This document shows, in pieces, positions 1 through 7,314 of a stretch of 28,085 nucleotides of DNA (within the stretch, counting starts at the first letter, position 1; each line of letters opens with the position of its first letter). The position numbers and the translations under genes were made by a program. The stretch is from the NCBI GenBank assembly GCA_046715235.1, contig JBKJZO010000142.1:1-28085 (forward strand), written 5' to 3'. The stretch comes from JBKJZO01 sp046715235. GTDB taxonomy: Bacteria; Actinomycetota; Actinomycetes; BP-191. The notes under the pieces are model-generated. The model searched no databases. It was given only the letters and a program-made list of their open reading frames with translations, and was not told the origin of the DNA.

Positions 1-684
1 AACTACGCGGAGCAGCGGGCGGCGTACGACGCCACTGTTCGTGCGCTTGTTCAGGCTGTCGAGACCAAGGACTACTACACCCGCGGGCACAGCGAGCGAG
101 TGGCGCTGATAGCCGAGCGGATCGCGCGGGAAGCCGGCATGCGCGAGGACCGGGTCGAGGTGGCGCGGTACGCCGGAATGATGCACGACGTGGGCAAGAT
201 GGGCGTCTCGACCCGCGTGCTGCAGAAGCAGGGAAAGCTGAACGAGCCGGAGTTCGACGAGATCAAGCTGCACCCGCTGCGCGGCTACGAGATGTTGTGC
301 GAGATCGACTTCCTGCAGGAAGCGCTGGCCGGCGTCTATCACCACCACGAACGTCTCGACGGGCGCGGCTACCCGATGGGTCTCATCGGTGACGACATCC
401 CCGAGTTCGCCCGCATCATCATGGTCGCCGACGCGTTCGACTCGATGACGTCGACGCGCAGCTACCGGTTCGCCAAGTCGGTCGACGAAGCCGTCGCCGA
501 GCTGCGCCGGTGCCAGGACGTGCAGTTCGACGCACACGTGGTCGATTGGCTCGTTGCAGCGGTCGAACGCCATGGTTGGGAGCCGACCCCGGAGGCATTC
601 GGGGGCGAGCAGGTCAACCGCGACGGCACGCCGGTCGCGGCGCCCGGACACTTGGCGGGAGGGACGCGTGCAGACAACGGCTGA
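1..684 (+). CDS. HD-GYP domain phosphodiesterase, 5' end cut by window edge
   Basis: The reading frame is open from the first base, so the N-terminus lies outside the window. The visible 227 residues are an HD-GYP domain, a metal-dependent phosphohydrolase that typically degrades cyclic-di-GMP. An early HSERV histidine, the metal-binding HDVGK motif (nt 184-198) and the signature HHHERLDGRGYP (about nt 340-375) are all intact, as is the later ADAFDSMTSTRSYR segment. The protein is therefore probably catalytically competent. The missing upstream part could hold a sensor or GAF region; this cannot be seen. The gene overlaps the next by 17 bases, suggesting translational coupling. Family confidence is high; substrate (c-di-GMP or another cyclic dinucleotide) is inferred from the family. 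Confidence 0.93.
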   Translation, partial: NYAEQRAAYDATVRALVQAVETKDYYTRGHSERVALIAERIAREAGMREDRVEVARYAGMMHDVGKMGVSTRVLQKQGKLNEPEFDEIKLHPLRGYEMLCEIDFLQEALAGVYHHHERLDGRGYPMGLIGDDIPEFARIIMVADAFDSMTSTRSYRFAKSVDEAVAELRRCQDVQFDAHVVDWLVAAVERHGWEPTPEAFGGEQVNRDGTPVAAPGHLAGGTRADNG

Positions 685-1996
685 CCTGGCCCGGCGGTCG
701 CGCGGACGACGCGGCCCGTTCGGCGGCGGTGTCATCGTGCTGGCGGCAATCGTCGGGACCGTCGGGGTAGTGATGACGATCGTTCGCGACGGCGTCCACG
801 AGCCCATGATCGCCGTGCTGTTTTTCACGATGGTGTTCCTCGGTGAGTTGATCCGGGTGAGCCTGCCCAACGATCGAGATACGTCTCCGCTCGGTGGTTC
901 GGCGGCGATCGGCTTCTCGCTGCTGCTGACCCTCGGACCGGGAGCGGCCGCCGCCCCGTCTACGCACACGGCGTACGTCGTCATCGCCGTCGTCGCGCTG
1001 GCGAGCATGTGTGCCGTCATGGTGCAGTCGTCTCTCGGCCGCGACCCGCACGCGACCGACGTCGCCCGCCGGATCCTGGTCAGCGCGGCTATCGCGGGAG
1101 TGTTCCGGGCTACGCCGCTGGTGGAGAACGCGCCCCGCGAGATTCTCGGCTGGCGGATCAGTGAGTCGGGACTGCCGGTCATTGCGATGGTCGTGGCCGT
1201 CCTCGCCGGCGGCGGGCTCGACATACTCATCGCCGCTCTTGTGCGAGCCGAACGGGACCGCGCTCCCGTCCGGCCGACTTTTCGCAACGAACTGGTTGCG
1301 TTTGCCGGTATTGGCTTCTCGATGGCCGCGATCGGCATGCTGATCGCACTCGGCATCGCGATCATCGGCATGTGGACGCTGCCGATCATCGCGGTCCCGT
1401 TGCTGGTCACGCAGTTCTCGTTCCGCAGGTACGCCGCGATCCGGCGTACCACCCAGCAGACGATCCGGGCGCTGTCTCGGGTGACCGAAGTGGGCGGGTA
1501 CGTCGAGCCGGGGCACTCCCGCCGAGTCACCCGGCTGGCGGTCGCGATCGGTCGCGAGTTCGGCCTGCGCGATGAGGATCTGCTCGACCTCGAGTACGCC
1601 GCGCTGATGCACGACATCGGGCAGCTGTCGCTGTCCGAGTCGATCCCGCGCGGCTCGACCCTGCACGTGCCTCCCACAGAACGGCGGCGCATCGCCGAGC
1701 TCGGTGCCGAAATCATCCGCTCGACGGGAACGCTGGAGCGGGTCGCGACCATAGTCGGAACGCAGGCCCACCCCTATCGGCGGATGCGCGAGACGTTCGA
1801 CACCGAGGTCCCGCTGGAAGCGCGTATCGTCCGCGTGGCCAGCGCGTACGACGACCTCGTCACCGCGAGCGATATCTCCGGCGAGATGGCGGCGTGGAAC
1901 GCGCTCGAGCGGCTGCGCATCGGCATGGCCTACGAGTACGACCCCAAAGTGGTCGAGGTGCTTACCAGGGTGCTGGAGAAGTCGGGCGAGATCTGA
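668..1996 (+). CDS. Membrane-anchored HD domain protein, degenerate HD-GYP
   Basis: A 442-residue protein. I chose GTG at 668 because GGGAGGG lies five bases before it and because longer versions run deep into the preceding gene. The N-terminal half (about residues 20-255) contains several hydrophobic segments, probably six or more membrane spans. The C-terminal half is an HD domain: HSRRV, then MHDIGQL with the His-Asp pair near residue 315, followed by a helical tail. Unlike its neighbour it lacks the HHxxxDGxGYP signature; the matching place reads GTQAHPYRRMRET. It may bind rather than hydrolyse a cyclic nucleotide, or act on another phosphoester. The 17-base overlap with the intact HD-GYP gene suggests the two proteins are made together. 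Its 3' end overlaps the convergent gene by 35 bases. Confidence 0.88.
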   Translation: MQTTADLARRSRGRRGPFGGGVIVLAAIVGTVGVVMTIVRDGVHEPMIAVLFFTMVFLGELIRVSLPNDRDTSPLGGSAAIGFSLLLTLGPGAAAAPSTHTAYVVIAVVALASMCAVMVQSSLGRDPHATDVARRILVSAAIAGVFRATPLVENAPREILGWRISESGLPVIAMVVAVLAGGGLDILIAALVRAERDRAPVRPTFRNELVAFAGIGFSMAAIGMLIALGIAIIGMWTLPIIAVPLLVTQFSFRRYAAIRRTTQQTIRALSRVTEVGGYVEPGHSRRVTRLAVAIGREFGLRDEDLLDLEYAALMHDIGQLSLSESIPRGSTLHVPPTERRRIAELGAEIIRSTGTLERVATIVGTQAHPYRRMRETFDTEVPLEARIVRVASAYDDLVTASDISGEMAAWNALERLRIGMAYEYDPKVVEVLTRVLEKSGEI

Positions 1997-2687
1997 GCCG
2001 CGCCGCAACCGCGGCATCTGTGACGTCGATGACGTCGTTCTCGTGCTCGTCAGCGGTGAAACGCGGGTTGGGCGGCTCCTCTAGTGCCTCGAGCGCGTCT
2101 AGCCGGCCACGCGCGATCTGACGGGCTCTGCGGCCCGCTCCGGGCCGGCGCATCCCGGCCATGACCAGCAGGCCGATGCCGGCGGCCAGGACGACGTCAC
2201 CGGCGCTCACCACGTTGGAGCCCCAGGCGAACGGGGACGGCAGGCGCACCGGGATCACATCCGCCAGCGGTGAGAGCACGGTGCGGTCGGTCAGCAGCTC
2301 GTGCCGTGCGTCCGTGCCGTCCGCGGCCGCGTCGGTGCTGACCTGTGCGAAGTCGGCAGCGTCTTGGGAGACGGGCATGGCGCCGTTCGCGACGATCACG
2401 AGGGCGTTCAGGGCGAATCCGAGCGCGACCAGAGGCATGCCGGCGACGTGTCTGTTGACGTAGACGAACACACAGATCAGCGCCGCACTCATGACCGTGC
2501 TCACGACGTAGCAGGCGCGTGCTGGCAGGCCGAGAGTGCCGCCGAAGGCGCCGAGAACGGCCAGTACGCCGGCGAGCATGATCAGGCGGGTCTGCGGCAA
2601 GCGCAACAAAGCGAGATTGCGGATCGAACCACCCCGGACTCTGCCGGCAATGAGCGCGCCGATCAGCACAAGCGTGATGACCGTCAC
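1962..2687 (-). CDS. DUF5317 family membrane protein
   Basis: A 241-residue protein with at least four or five hydrophobic segments in the first 115 residues and another near residues 165-180, followed by a charged, soluble C-terminal tail rich in Arg, Glu and Asp. The segment GFALNALVIVANGAMPVS, which reads as the core of the DUF5317 family, supports the assignment; no biochemical function is known to me. The start is GTG at 2687, preceded at a good distance by AGGAG. It is divergent from accC with 80 bases between the starts, and convergent with the HD protein, overlapping it by 35 bases. The long hydrophilic tail after the last membrane segment may be lineage-specific. Family call is from remembered similarity, not a search. 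Confidence 0.75.
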   Translation of the reverse strand: MTVITLVLIGALIAGRVRGGSIRNLALLRLPQTRLIMLAGVLAVLGAFGGTLGLPARACYVVSTVMSAALICVFVYVNRHVAGMPLVALGFALNALVIVANGAMPVSQDAADFAQVSTDAAADGTDARHELLTDRTVLSPLADVIPVRLPSPFAWGSNVVSAGDVVLAAGIGLLVMAGMRRPGAGRRARQIARGRLDALEALEEPPNPRFTADEHENDVIDVTDAAVAARLRSRPTSPAPW

Positions 2688-2767
2688 GGACTCTCCTCGA
2701 CTGCCGGTAGATTGCCGAACCCGACGACTTAACGTATCGCCCGCGTGCGTGCCGGAGGCCCACCTAC

Positions 2768-4108
2768 ATGTTCGACACAGTGCTTGTAGCCAATCGTGGC
2801 GAGATCGCCCGGCGCATCATCCGCTCGGTGCAGTCGCTCGGAGTCAAGGCCGTTGCGGTCTACTCCGAGGCCGACGCGATGGCCCCCCATGTCCGCGAGG
2901 CCGACGACGCCGTACTGCTGGGCCCCGCGCCGCCGGCGGAGTCCTACCTCGACGGCGTCCGCATCATCGAAGCCGCGCGGCAATCCGGCGCCCAGGCCGT
3001 GCACCCCGGATACGGCTTCCTTGCTGAGAACGCCGGCTTCGCCCGCCACGTCGAGGACGCCGGTCTGACGTGGATTGGCCCGAGCCCCGATGCGATCGAG
3101 TCGATGGGCGACAAGATCAACGCGCGCAACCTCATGGAGGCCGCTGGTGTGCCGGTGGCCGCGGGCACCGCAGAGCCGGTCGCTGACGTCGAGGTCGCGG
3201 TCGTCGAGGCCAAGCGGATCGGGTACCCGGTGATGGTCAAGGCCTCCGCCGGGGGCGGCGGTATCGGCATGGGAATCGCCGCCGACGAGGCCGCCCTGCG
3301 CGCGGCGTTCGAGACTGCACGCACGCGAGCCGAGCGGTTTTTCGGATCGCCGTCGATCCTGCTTGAGCGCTTCCTGGCGAACGCCCGGCACGTCGAGGTG
3401 CAGATCCTCGGCCTCGCCGACGGCCGGGTCGTGGCGCTTGGCGAGCGCGACTGCTCGGTGCAGCGGCGGCACCAGAAGGTCGCGGAAGAAAGCCCCTCGC
3501 CGGGCGTGGGCGATGCTCTTCGCGCGCGGATGTTCGCGGCCGCGGTGCGGGCGGGGGAAGCAGTCGGATACCGCAACGCCGGCACCGTCGAATGCCTCGT
3601 GTCCGGCAACGAGTTCGTCTTCCTCGAGATGAACACCCGGCTGCAGGTCGAGCATCCCGTCACCGAGCTCGTGACGGGCATCGACCTCGTCGCCGAGCAG
3701 CTGCGGATCGCCGCCGGCGAGGAGGTGTCGTTCGATCCCGGCACGGTGCGCATCCGCGGCCACGCCATCGAGCTGCGGGTGTACGCCGAGGACCCGGTCA
3801 GGTTCCTGCCCGGTCCCGGCACCATCACCGAATGGGAGGAGCCGACCGGAGAAGGCATCCGAGTTGATTCCGGCTACGCCTCGGGCGACGTCGTGACGCC
3901 GTACTACGACCCGCTGATGGCCAAACTCTGTGCCTGGGGCCCTGACCGCGCAACGGCTCTGGAGCGGCTGCGCGGCGCCGTCGCTGGTTTCCGGATCGCC
4001 GGCCCGAAGAACAACTTGGCGTTCTTCGCTGAGTTGCTCGAGAACCCGTCGTTCGTTTCCGGCGACTACAGCACGAGCCTGATCGCCCAGCTCAGGCCGA
4101 CGCGCTGA
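2768..4108 (+). CDS. accC: Biotin carboxylase subunit of acyl-CoA carboxylase
   Basis: Carries out the ATP-dependent carboxylation of protein-bound biotin, first half-reaction of acetyl- or propionyl-CoA carboxylase, in the cytoplasm. The 446 residues match a stand-alone biotin carboxylase: N-terminal FDTVLVANRGEIARRII, HPGYGFLAEN, an ATP-grasp glycine loop KASAGGGGIGMG near residue 158, the lid and active-site block RDCSVQRRHQKVAEESP, and EMNTRLQVEHPVTE. It ends before any biotinyl domain, whereas the usual actinobacterial alpha subunit is fused to one and is near 590 residues. A separate carrier protein lies 1.5 kb downstream, beyond a histidine kinase. Start ATG 2768 has GGAGG nine bases upstream and a possible -10 box TAACGT at 2730-2735. 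The residue after the four glycines is Ile, where E. coli has Arg. Confidence 0.93.
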   Translation: MFDTVLVANRGEIARRIIRSVQSLGVKAVAVYSEADAMAPHVREADDAVLLGPAPPAESYLDGVRIIEAARQSGAQAVHPGYGFLAENAGFARHVEDAGLTWIGPSPDAIESMGDKINARNLMEAAGVPVAAGTAEPVADVEVAVVEAKRIGYPVMVKASAGGGGIGMGIAADEAALRAAFETARTRAERFFGSPSILLERFLANARHVEVQILGLADGRVVALGERDCSVQRRHQKVAEESPSPGVGDALRARMFAAAVRAGEAVGYRNAGTVECLVSGNEFVFLEMNTRLQVEHPVTELVTGIDLVAEQLRIAAGEEVSFDPGTVRIRGHAIELRVYAEDPVRFLPGPGTITEWEEPTGEGIRVDSGYASGDVVTPYYDPLMAKLCAWGPDRATALERLRGAVAGFRIAGPKNNLAFFAELLENPSFVSGDYSTSLIAQLRPTR

Positions 4109-4121
4109 CTTCTCGGGCGGG

Positions 4122-4179
4122 TAGTCAAAAGCCATCCGGAATGACTATCAAGTTCTGGCCCGATGGCCCGCCGTAGTCA
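4122..4179. promoter_or_regulatory. Three TAGTCA sites upstream of the histidine kinase
   Basis: The hexamer TAGTCA occurs at 4122-4127 (plus), 4142-4147 (minus, read TGACTA) and 4174-4179 (plus). The first two form an inverted repeat with a 14-base spacer. Site starts are 20 and 32 bases apart, close to two and three turns of the helix, so all would lie on one face. They sit between the end of accC and the proposed kinase promoter at 4219-4248, where an activator or repressor could bind. This is pattern only; no regulator is identified, and short hexamers can recur by chance. Confidence 0.35.
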
Positions 4180-4218
4180 CGTTGTCAATGCCCTTTGGAC
4201 CCTATTTCCGGGTGTGCC

Positions 4219-4248
4219 TGGACGCTGCGGAACGCGCCAGCCCATAGT
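4219..4248 (+). promoter_or_regulatory. Candidate leaderless promoter of histidine kinase
   Basis: A -35-like TGGACG (4219-4224) is followed after 18 bases by CATAGT (4243-4248), and the ATG at 4255 begins six bases later. No ribosome binding site precedes that ATG. This is the arrangement expected for a leaderless transcript whose first base is the start codon. Confidence 0.45.
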
Positions 4249-4254
4249 TGCGGG

Positions 4255-5565
4255 ATGACCGGCTGGCTTCTGCTTGCGGCGGCGCTGTCCACGCTTGCCG
4301 CGTGGTACGCCGGCCGCGCCGTGGCCACGCGCAGGTTGCGCGGTGAGGCCAAGCGGCTTTCCGACGTCGCGGAGACGACCGGTGCCTGTCTGGCGATCAG
4401 TGACGACAGCGAACTCGCGGCCGCTCTGTGCGGCCGGCTCGCCGCCGTACTCGGTGCGGACGCCGTGACGATCCGCGTCGTGCAAGGACACGGGCTCGCC
4501 TTGATCGGCTGCCATGGCGACGCCTGCTGGGTTCCAGATGCCCCACTCGCTCTCGGCGAGGGAGCGCCCGGCTGGGTATGGGCGACCGGTGAGCACAGCC
4601 TGGTGCCCGATCTGCTCAAGCACCCCGGCAACCGGCCGCAAATGATGTCGATGCGCAGCGGTGCCTACCTGGCCGGCCACGTCGACGACCAGGTGGTCGT
4701 CGTACTCGGATTGGAGTCCCGCCGACCCGCCGCGTTCGGCGCGCGCGACCTCGAGCTGCTCGCGCCGGTGGCGACGCTGCTCGCGACCGCCCTGCACAGC
4801 CGGCGACTGCTGCGCGACGCCGAGCGGTTCGAGGACCGGCTGCTCACGCTCGTCGGTCACGAGATGCGCACGCCGCTGACCGCGGTGATCGCGACCTTCA
4901 CGACTCTGATCAATAAGGGCGACCGGCTCAGCGACGACGTACGCCGAAATCTCGAGGGCCTCGGGCTGCGGTCCGGCCGCCGGCTGGAGCGGGTCATTCA
5001 GACGATGCTGATGGCCGCGCAGCTCGAACGCGACCTCGTCGACTTCGAGACCAGAGCCATCGAGATCACCGACGTCGTCAATGAGGCGGTGCGTCTCGGC
5101 GGTAATGACGACGTGCAGATCGAGACAGTGCCCGACCTGTACGTCGTCGCGACGCCGCATCTGCTCACGGCGGCGTTGCACCAGCTCATCGACAACGCGC
5201 TGCTGCACGGTGCCGCGCCGGTCAAGATCAAGGTCAGTGTGCAGGGCGCGCTCGTCAGGGTCGACGTACGCGACCAGGGGCCCGGGATCCCCGAGGACGC
5301 TCTCGAGGAGGTTCTGGGCCGGTTCCGCCGTAACGACGACACGATCCTGACCAGGCCGGGGTCGGGTCTGGGGCTCTACGTCACTCGCAGACTGGTCGAA
5401 GGTATGGGCGGCGAGCTGGAGATCTGGTCGGAGCCGGGCAGAGGCTGCCGGGCATCGATCCGCGTCCCGGCGTACATCCCTGCCGAGGGCGAGGTCGATC
5501 TGGCGCCGCGGGTCGTCGAGGGCCTGCCCGCGCCAACGCCGCAATCGCCGGCGCTGCCGCACTGA
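4255..5565 (+). CDS. GAF-domain sensor histidine kinase, orphan
   Basis: A 436-residue kinase. An N-terminal hydrophobic stretch (LLLAAALSTLAAW, about residues 4-18) could anchor it in the membrane. A GAF-like domain follows (about 40-185), then HisKA with the phosphoacceptor motif GHEMRTPLTAV (His near residue 202) and an HATPase_c domain with NALLHG, DQGPGIP and GSGLGLYVTRRLVEGMGG. All catalytic boxes appear intact. No response regulator is next to it, so its partner must be elsewhere. I prefer ATG 4255; a TTG at 4195 in the same frame would add 20 residues but has no better support. It lies between the carboxylase subunit and the biotin carrier gene, 60 bases ahead of the latter. The signal sensed is unknown. 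Confidence 0.9.
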   Translation: MTGWLLLAAALSTLAAWYAGRAVATRRLRGEAKRLSDVAETTGACLAISDDSELAAALCGRLAAVLGADAVTIRVVQGHGLALIGCHGDACWVPDAPLALGEGAPGWVWATGEHSLVPDLLKHPGNRPQMMSMRSGAYLAGHVDDQVVVVLGLESRRPAAFGARDLELLAPVATLLATALHSRRLLRDAERFEDRLLTLVGHEMRTPLTAVIATFTTLINKGDRLSDDVRRNLEGLGLRSGRRLERVIQTMLMAAQLERDLVDFETRAIEITDVVNEAVRLGGNDDVQIETVPDLYVVATPHLLTAALHQLIDNALLHGAAPVKIKVSVQGALVRVDVRDQGPGIPEDALEEVLGRFRRNDDTILTRPGSGLGLYVTRRLVEGMGGELEIWSEPGRGCRASIRVPAYIPAEGEVDLAPRVVEGLPAPTPQSPALPH

Positions 5566-5625
5566 CCTCGCGCCCTCCGCCCTGACACAATGCGCTGACG
5601 TCGCGGGCGAGGCTAAGGAGTGGGT

Positions 5626-5841
5626 GTGGCCGAGGAAATCTGTGCCGAGATGGTGGCTAACGTGTGGAAGGTTGTCGTCGCCGCCGGGGACGAGGTGCAG
5701 ACGGGTGACACGCTCGTAATCCTCGAGTCGATGAAGATGGAGATCCCCGTGATCGCCGAGGTCGACGGCACCGTGCAGGAGCTGCGCGTCGCAGAGGGCG
5801 ACGTCGTTCAGGAGGGTGACGTCATCGCCGTCGTCGGCTGA
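5626..5841 (+). CDS. Single-domain biotin carrier protein, TB7.3-like
   Basis: A 71-residue protein consisting only of a biotinyl/lipoyl domain. The biotin attachment lysine is in ESMKMEIPV near the middle, flanked by beta-strand repeats (GDEVQTGDTLVIL and GDVVQEGDVIAVV). It resembles mycobacterial biotinylated protein TB7.3 (Rv3221c) over its full length, including the first residues MAE. That similarity and the AAGGAG at 5615-5620 set the start at GTG 5626; an in-frame GTG at 5620 overlaps the ribosome site. It may supply the carrier missing from the accC product, but the mycobacterial homologue has no firmly established partner that I know of. In M. tuberculosis it sits next to pdtaS and whiB1; here it lies more than 10 kb from them, beside a different kinase. 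Confidence 0.9.
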   Translation: MAEEICAEMVANVWKVVVAAGDEVQTGDTLVILESMKMEIPVIAEVDGTVQELRVAEGDVVQEGDVIAVVG

Positions 5842-5964
5842 CGGCGAAAAGTCCGCCTCGGAGGGTCAAGCCCGCGCCGTTCTCGGCCGATCCAACCTTC
5901 TGAGGTCGTTCGCCCAGCGATCCTCCCGGAAGGTGTCCGGCCGAGCGAACGTGGGAGCCGAGTT

Positions 5965-7044
5965 TTGTCGTCGACGATCGAGCCTTTTCTTCGTGCGCTT
6001 GTCGAGTCAGGCGGCTCCGACCTGCATTGCAAAGTCGGCTCACCGCCTCGAGTGCGCATCGACGGCCGACTTCGCAAGCTCCAGACGCGTGACCTGACGC
6101 CTGCCGACACCGACCAGATGGTGAACGAGGTCCTGCGTCAGGACCTCATCGACGAGTTCCGCCGCAGGAACGAGGCGGACTTCGCCTACTCGCTCGCGGG
6201 CGTCGGTCGCTTCCGCGTCAACGCGTTCCGCTCGCGTGGCTCTGCCGGACTGGTCTTCCGTCGCGTCAGCATCGGCGCGATCCCGCTCGCCGATCTCGGC
6301 CTGCCGCCCGTTCTCGCCTCACTCGCACTCGAGCCCCGCGGACTCGTGCTGGTGACTGGCCCGACCGGCTCCGGCAAGACGACCACCCTCGCCGGCATGA
6401 TCGACCACATCAACGAGAACCGCGAAGCCCACATCGTCACGATCGAGGACCCGCTCGAGGTCCTGCACTTCGACAAGATGTCGATGATCAACCAGCGCGA
6501 GGTTCGGGTAGACACCGAGGACTTCCAGGTCGCCCTCCGGGCCGCCATGCGGCAGGACCCCGACGTCATCCTCGTCGGCGAGATGCGTGACACGGAGACG
6601 GTGAAGGCGGCCCTGGCGGCCTCCGAGACTGGCCACTTCGTCATGTCGACGCTGCACACCACCGACGCGCAGGAGACCATCGCCCGCGTCATCGACTTCT
6701 TCCCGCCGCACGAGCAGAAGCAGATCCGCCTTGCTCTCGCCGGTGCACTGCGCGGCATCATCTGCCAGCGACTGGTGCCACGCGCCGACGGCGAAGGACG
6801 CTGCGTCTCCATGGAGATCTGCATCAACACCGGTCGTATCGCCGACGCGATTGCCGACCAGGAGAAGACGTCGACGATCATGCAGCTGATCGGCGAGGGT
6901 GCGTACTACGGGATGCAGACGTTCGACCAGCATCTGGTCGCGCTCATCCGCGACGGCGTCGTGACGCTCGAAGCGGCGATGTCGGCGTCCACCAGCCCGC
7001 ACGACCTGACCGTCGAGCTTCGCCGCCTGGGACTCGTCGCCTAA
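5965..7044 (+). CDS. pilT: PilT-type retraction ATPase, orphan
   Basis: A 359-residue secretion-superfamily ATPase of the PilT type, which powers disassembly of type IV pili at the inner membrane. Visible features are the N-terminal GGSDLHCKVG domain, Walker A GPTGSGKTT near residue 132, the acidic box TIEDPLEVLH, Walker B VILVGEMRD near 200 and the histidine-box region MSTLHT. The C-terminal region carries INTGRIADAIADQEKTS instead of the AIRNLIRE motif typical of proteobacterial PilT. Start is TTG 5965 with GGGAG seven bases upstream; the N-terminus then aligns with PilT proteins. The 123 bases before it contain an 8-base inverted repeat CTCGGCCG/CGGCCGAG about 50 bases apart. No pilin, PilB, PilC or PilM-N genes lie nearby, so a pilus role cannot be inferred from context. 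Confidence 0.9.
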   Translation: MSSTIEPFLRALVESGGSDLHCKVGSPPRVRIDGRLRKLQTRDLTPADTDQMVNEVLRQDLIDEFRRRNEADFAYSLAGVGRFRVNAFRSRGSAGLVFRRVSIGAIPLADLGLPPVLASLALEPRGLVLVTGPTGSGKTTTLAGMIDHINENREAHIVTIEDPLEVLHFDKMSMINQREVRVDTEDFQVALRAAMRQDPDVILVGEMRDTETVKAALAASETGHFVMSTLHTTDAQETIARVIDFFPPHEQKQIRLALAGALRGIICQRLVPRADGEGRCVSMEICINTGRIADAIADQEKTSTIMQLIGEGAYYGMQTFDQHLVALIRDGVVTLEAAMSASTSPHDLTVELRRLGLVA

Positions 7045-7080
7045 CTGTCGTCGTACGACACTGTCGTCGTACGACGGCGC
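7045..7080. terminator. Tandem 16-base repeat forming a hairpin between convergent genes
   Basis: The 36 bases separating the stops of pilT and the bsaP-like gene are almost wholly two copies of a 16-base unit (7045-7060, 7061-7076), each containing the self-complementary GTCGTACGAC. Copy one (7050-7059) can pair with copy two (7066-7075) around a six-base loop; on the plus transcript the stem extends to 14 pairs (7046-7059 with 7066-7079) including two G-U. There is no T tract, which is common for actinobacterial terminators. Being between convergent stops it could serve both directions. Confidence 0.6.
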
Positions 7081-7314
7081 TCACCCGCGCCGCTCGCCGT
7101 GCTCCACGCAGCTGGCCACCCACGCGCGTGGCGTCACCTGCACGACCATCCGCCGTCCGCAGTGCTGGCAGTACCGCGGCGGCTCGAGCTCCGGGGCACG
7201 CGCGGGGCAGTCGTGGAGCCCGTCGAACGCGGTTCCGCAGGACTCGCAATAGGTCACCGACCGATCGTATGGGTTGCGTGAGGTCGCCCGGTCGGCGGGG
7301 AATGGTCGGGACAT
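7081..7314 (-). CDS. bsaP: Probable biotin synthase auxiliary protein (BsaP-like), zinc-ribbon
   Basis: A small protein (77 residues from ATG 7314) with two CxxC pairs: YCESCG and RYCQHCGRRMVVQVTP, followed by ASCVEHGERRG. This layout matches, from memory, the BsaP family (M. tuberculosis Rv1590), a small cysteine protein that mycobacterial biotin synthase needs for activity. Supporting context is that bioB lies about 1.9 kb upstream on the same strand. Unlike in mycobacteria it is not directly behind bioB: a membrane protein gene and an opposing PAP2 gene intervene. The start is uncertain. ATG 7314 shares a CATG with the divergent PAP2 ATG, leaving no promoter space; GTG 7257 would give 58 residues with all cysteines kept and 55 bases of divergent spacer. 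A generic zinc-ribbon protein is the alternative. Confidence 0.72.
   Translation of the reverse strand: MSRPFPADRATSRNPYDRSVTYCESCGTAFDGLHDCPARAPELEPPRYCQHCGRRMVVQVTPRAWVASCVEHGERRG

Noticed and set aside
614..2017. Long antisense open frame (467 codons) opposite the HD protein gene
   Set aside because: Arg/Asp/His-rich low-complexity translation typical of the shadow of a high-GC gene; the plus strand encodes a recognisable domain protein. Similar shadows opposite accC (2729-4135) and the kinase (4177-5562) were rejected for the same reason.
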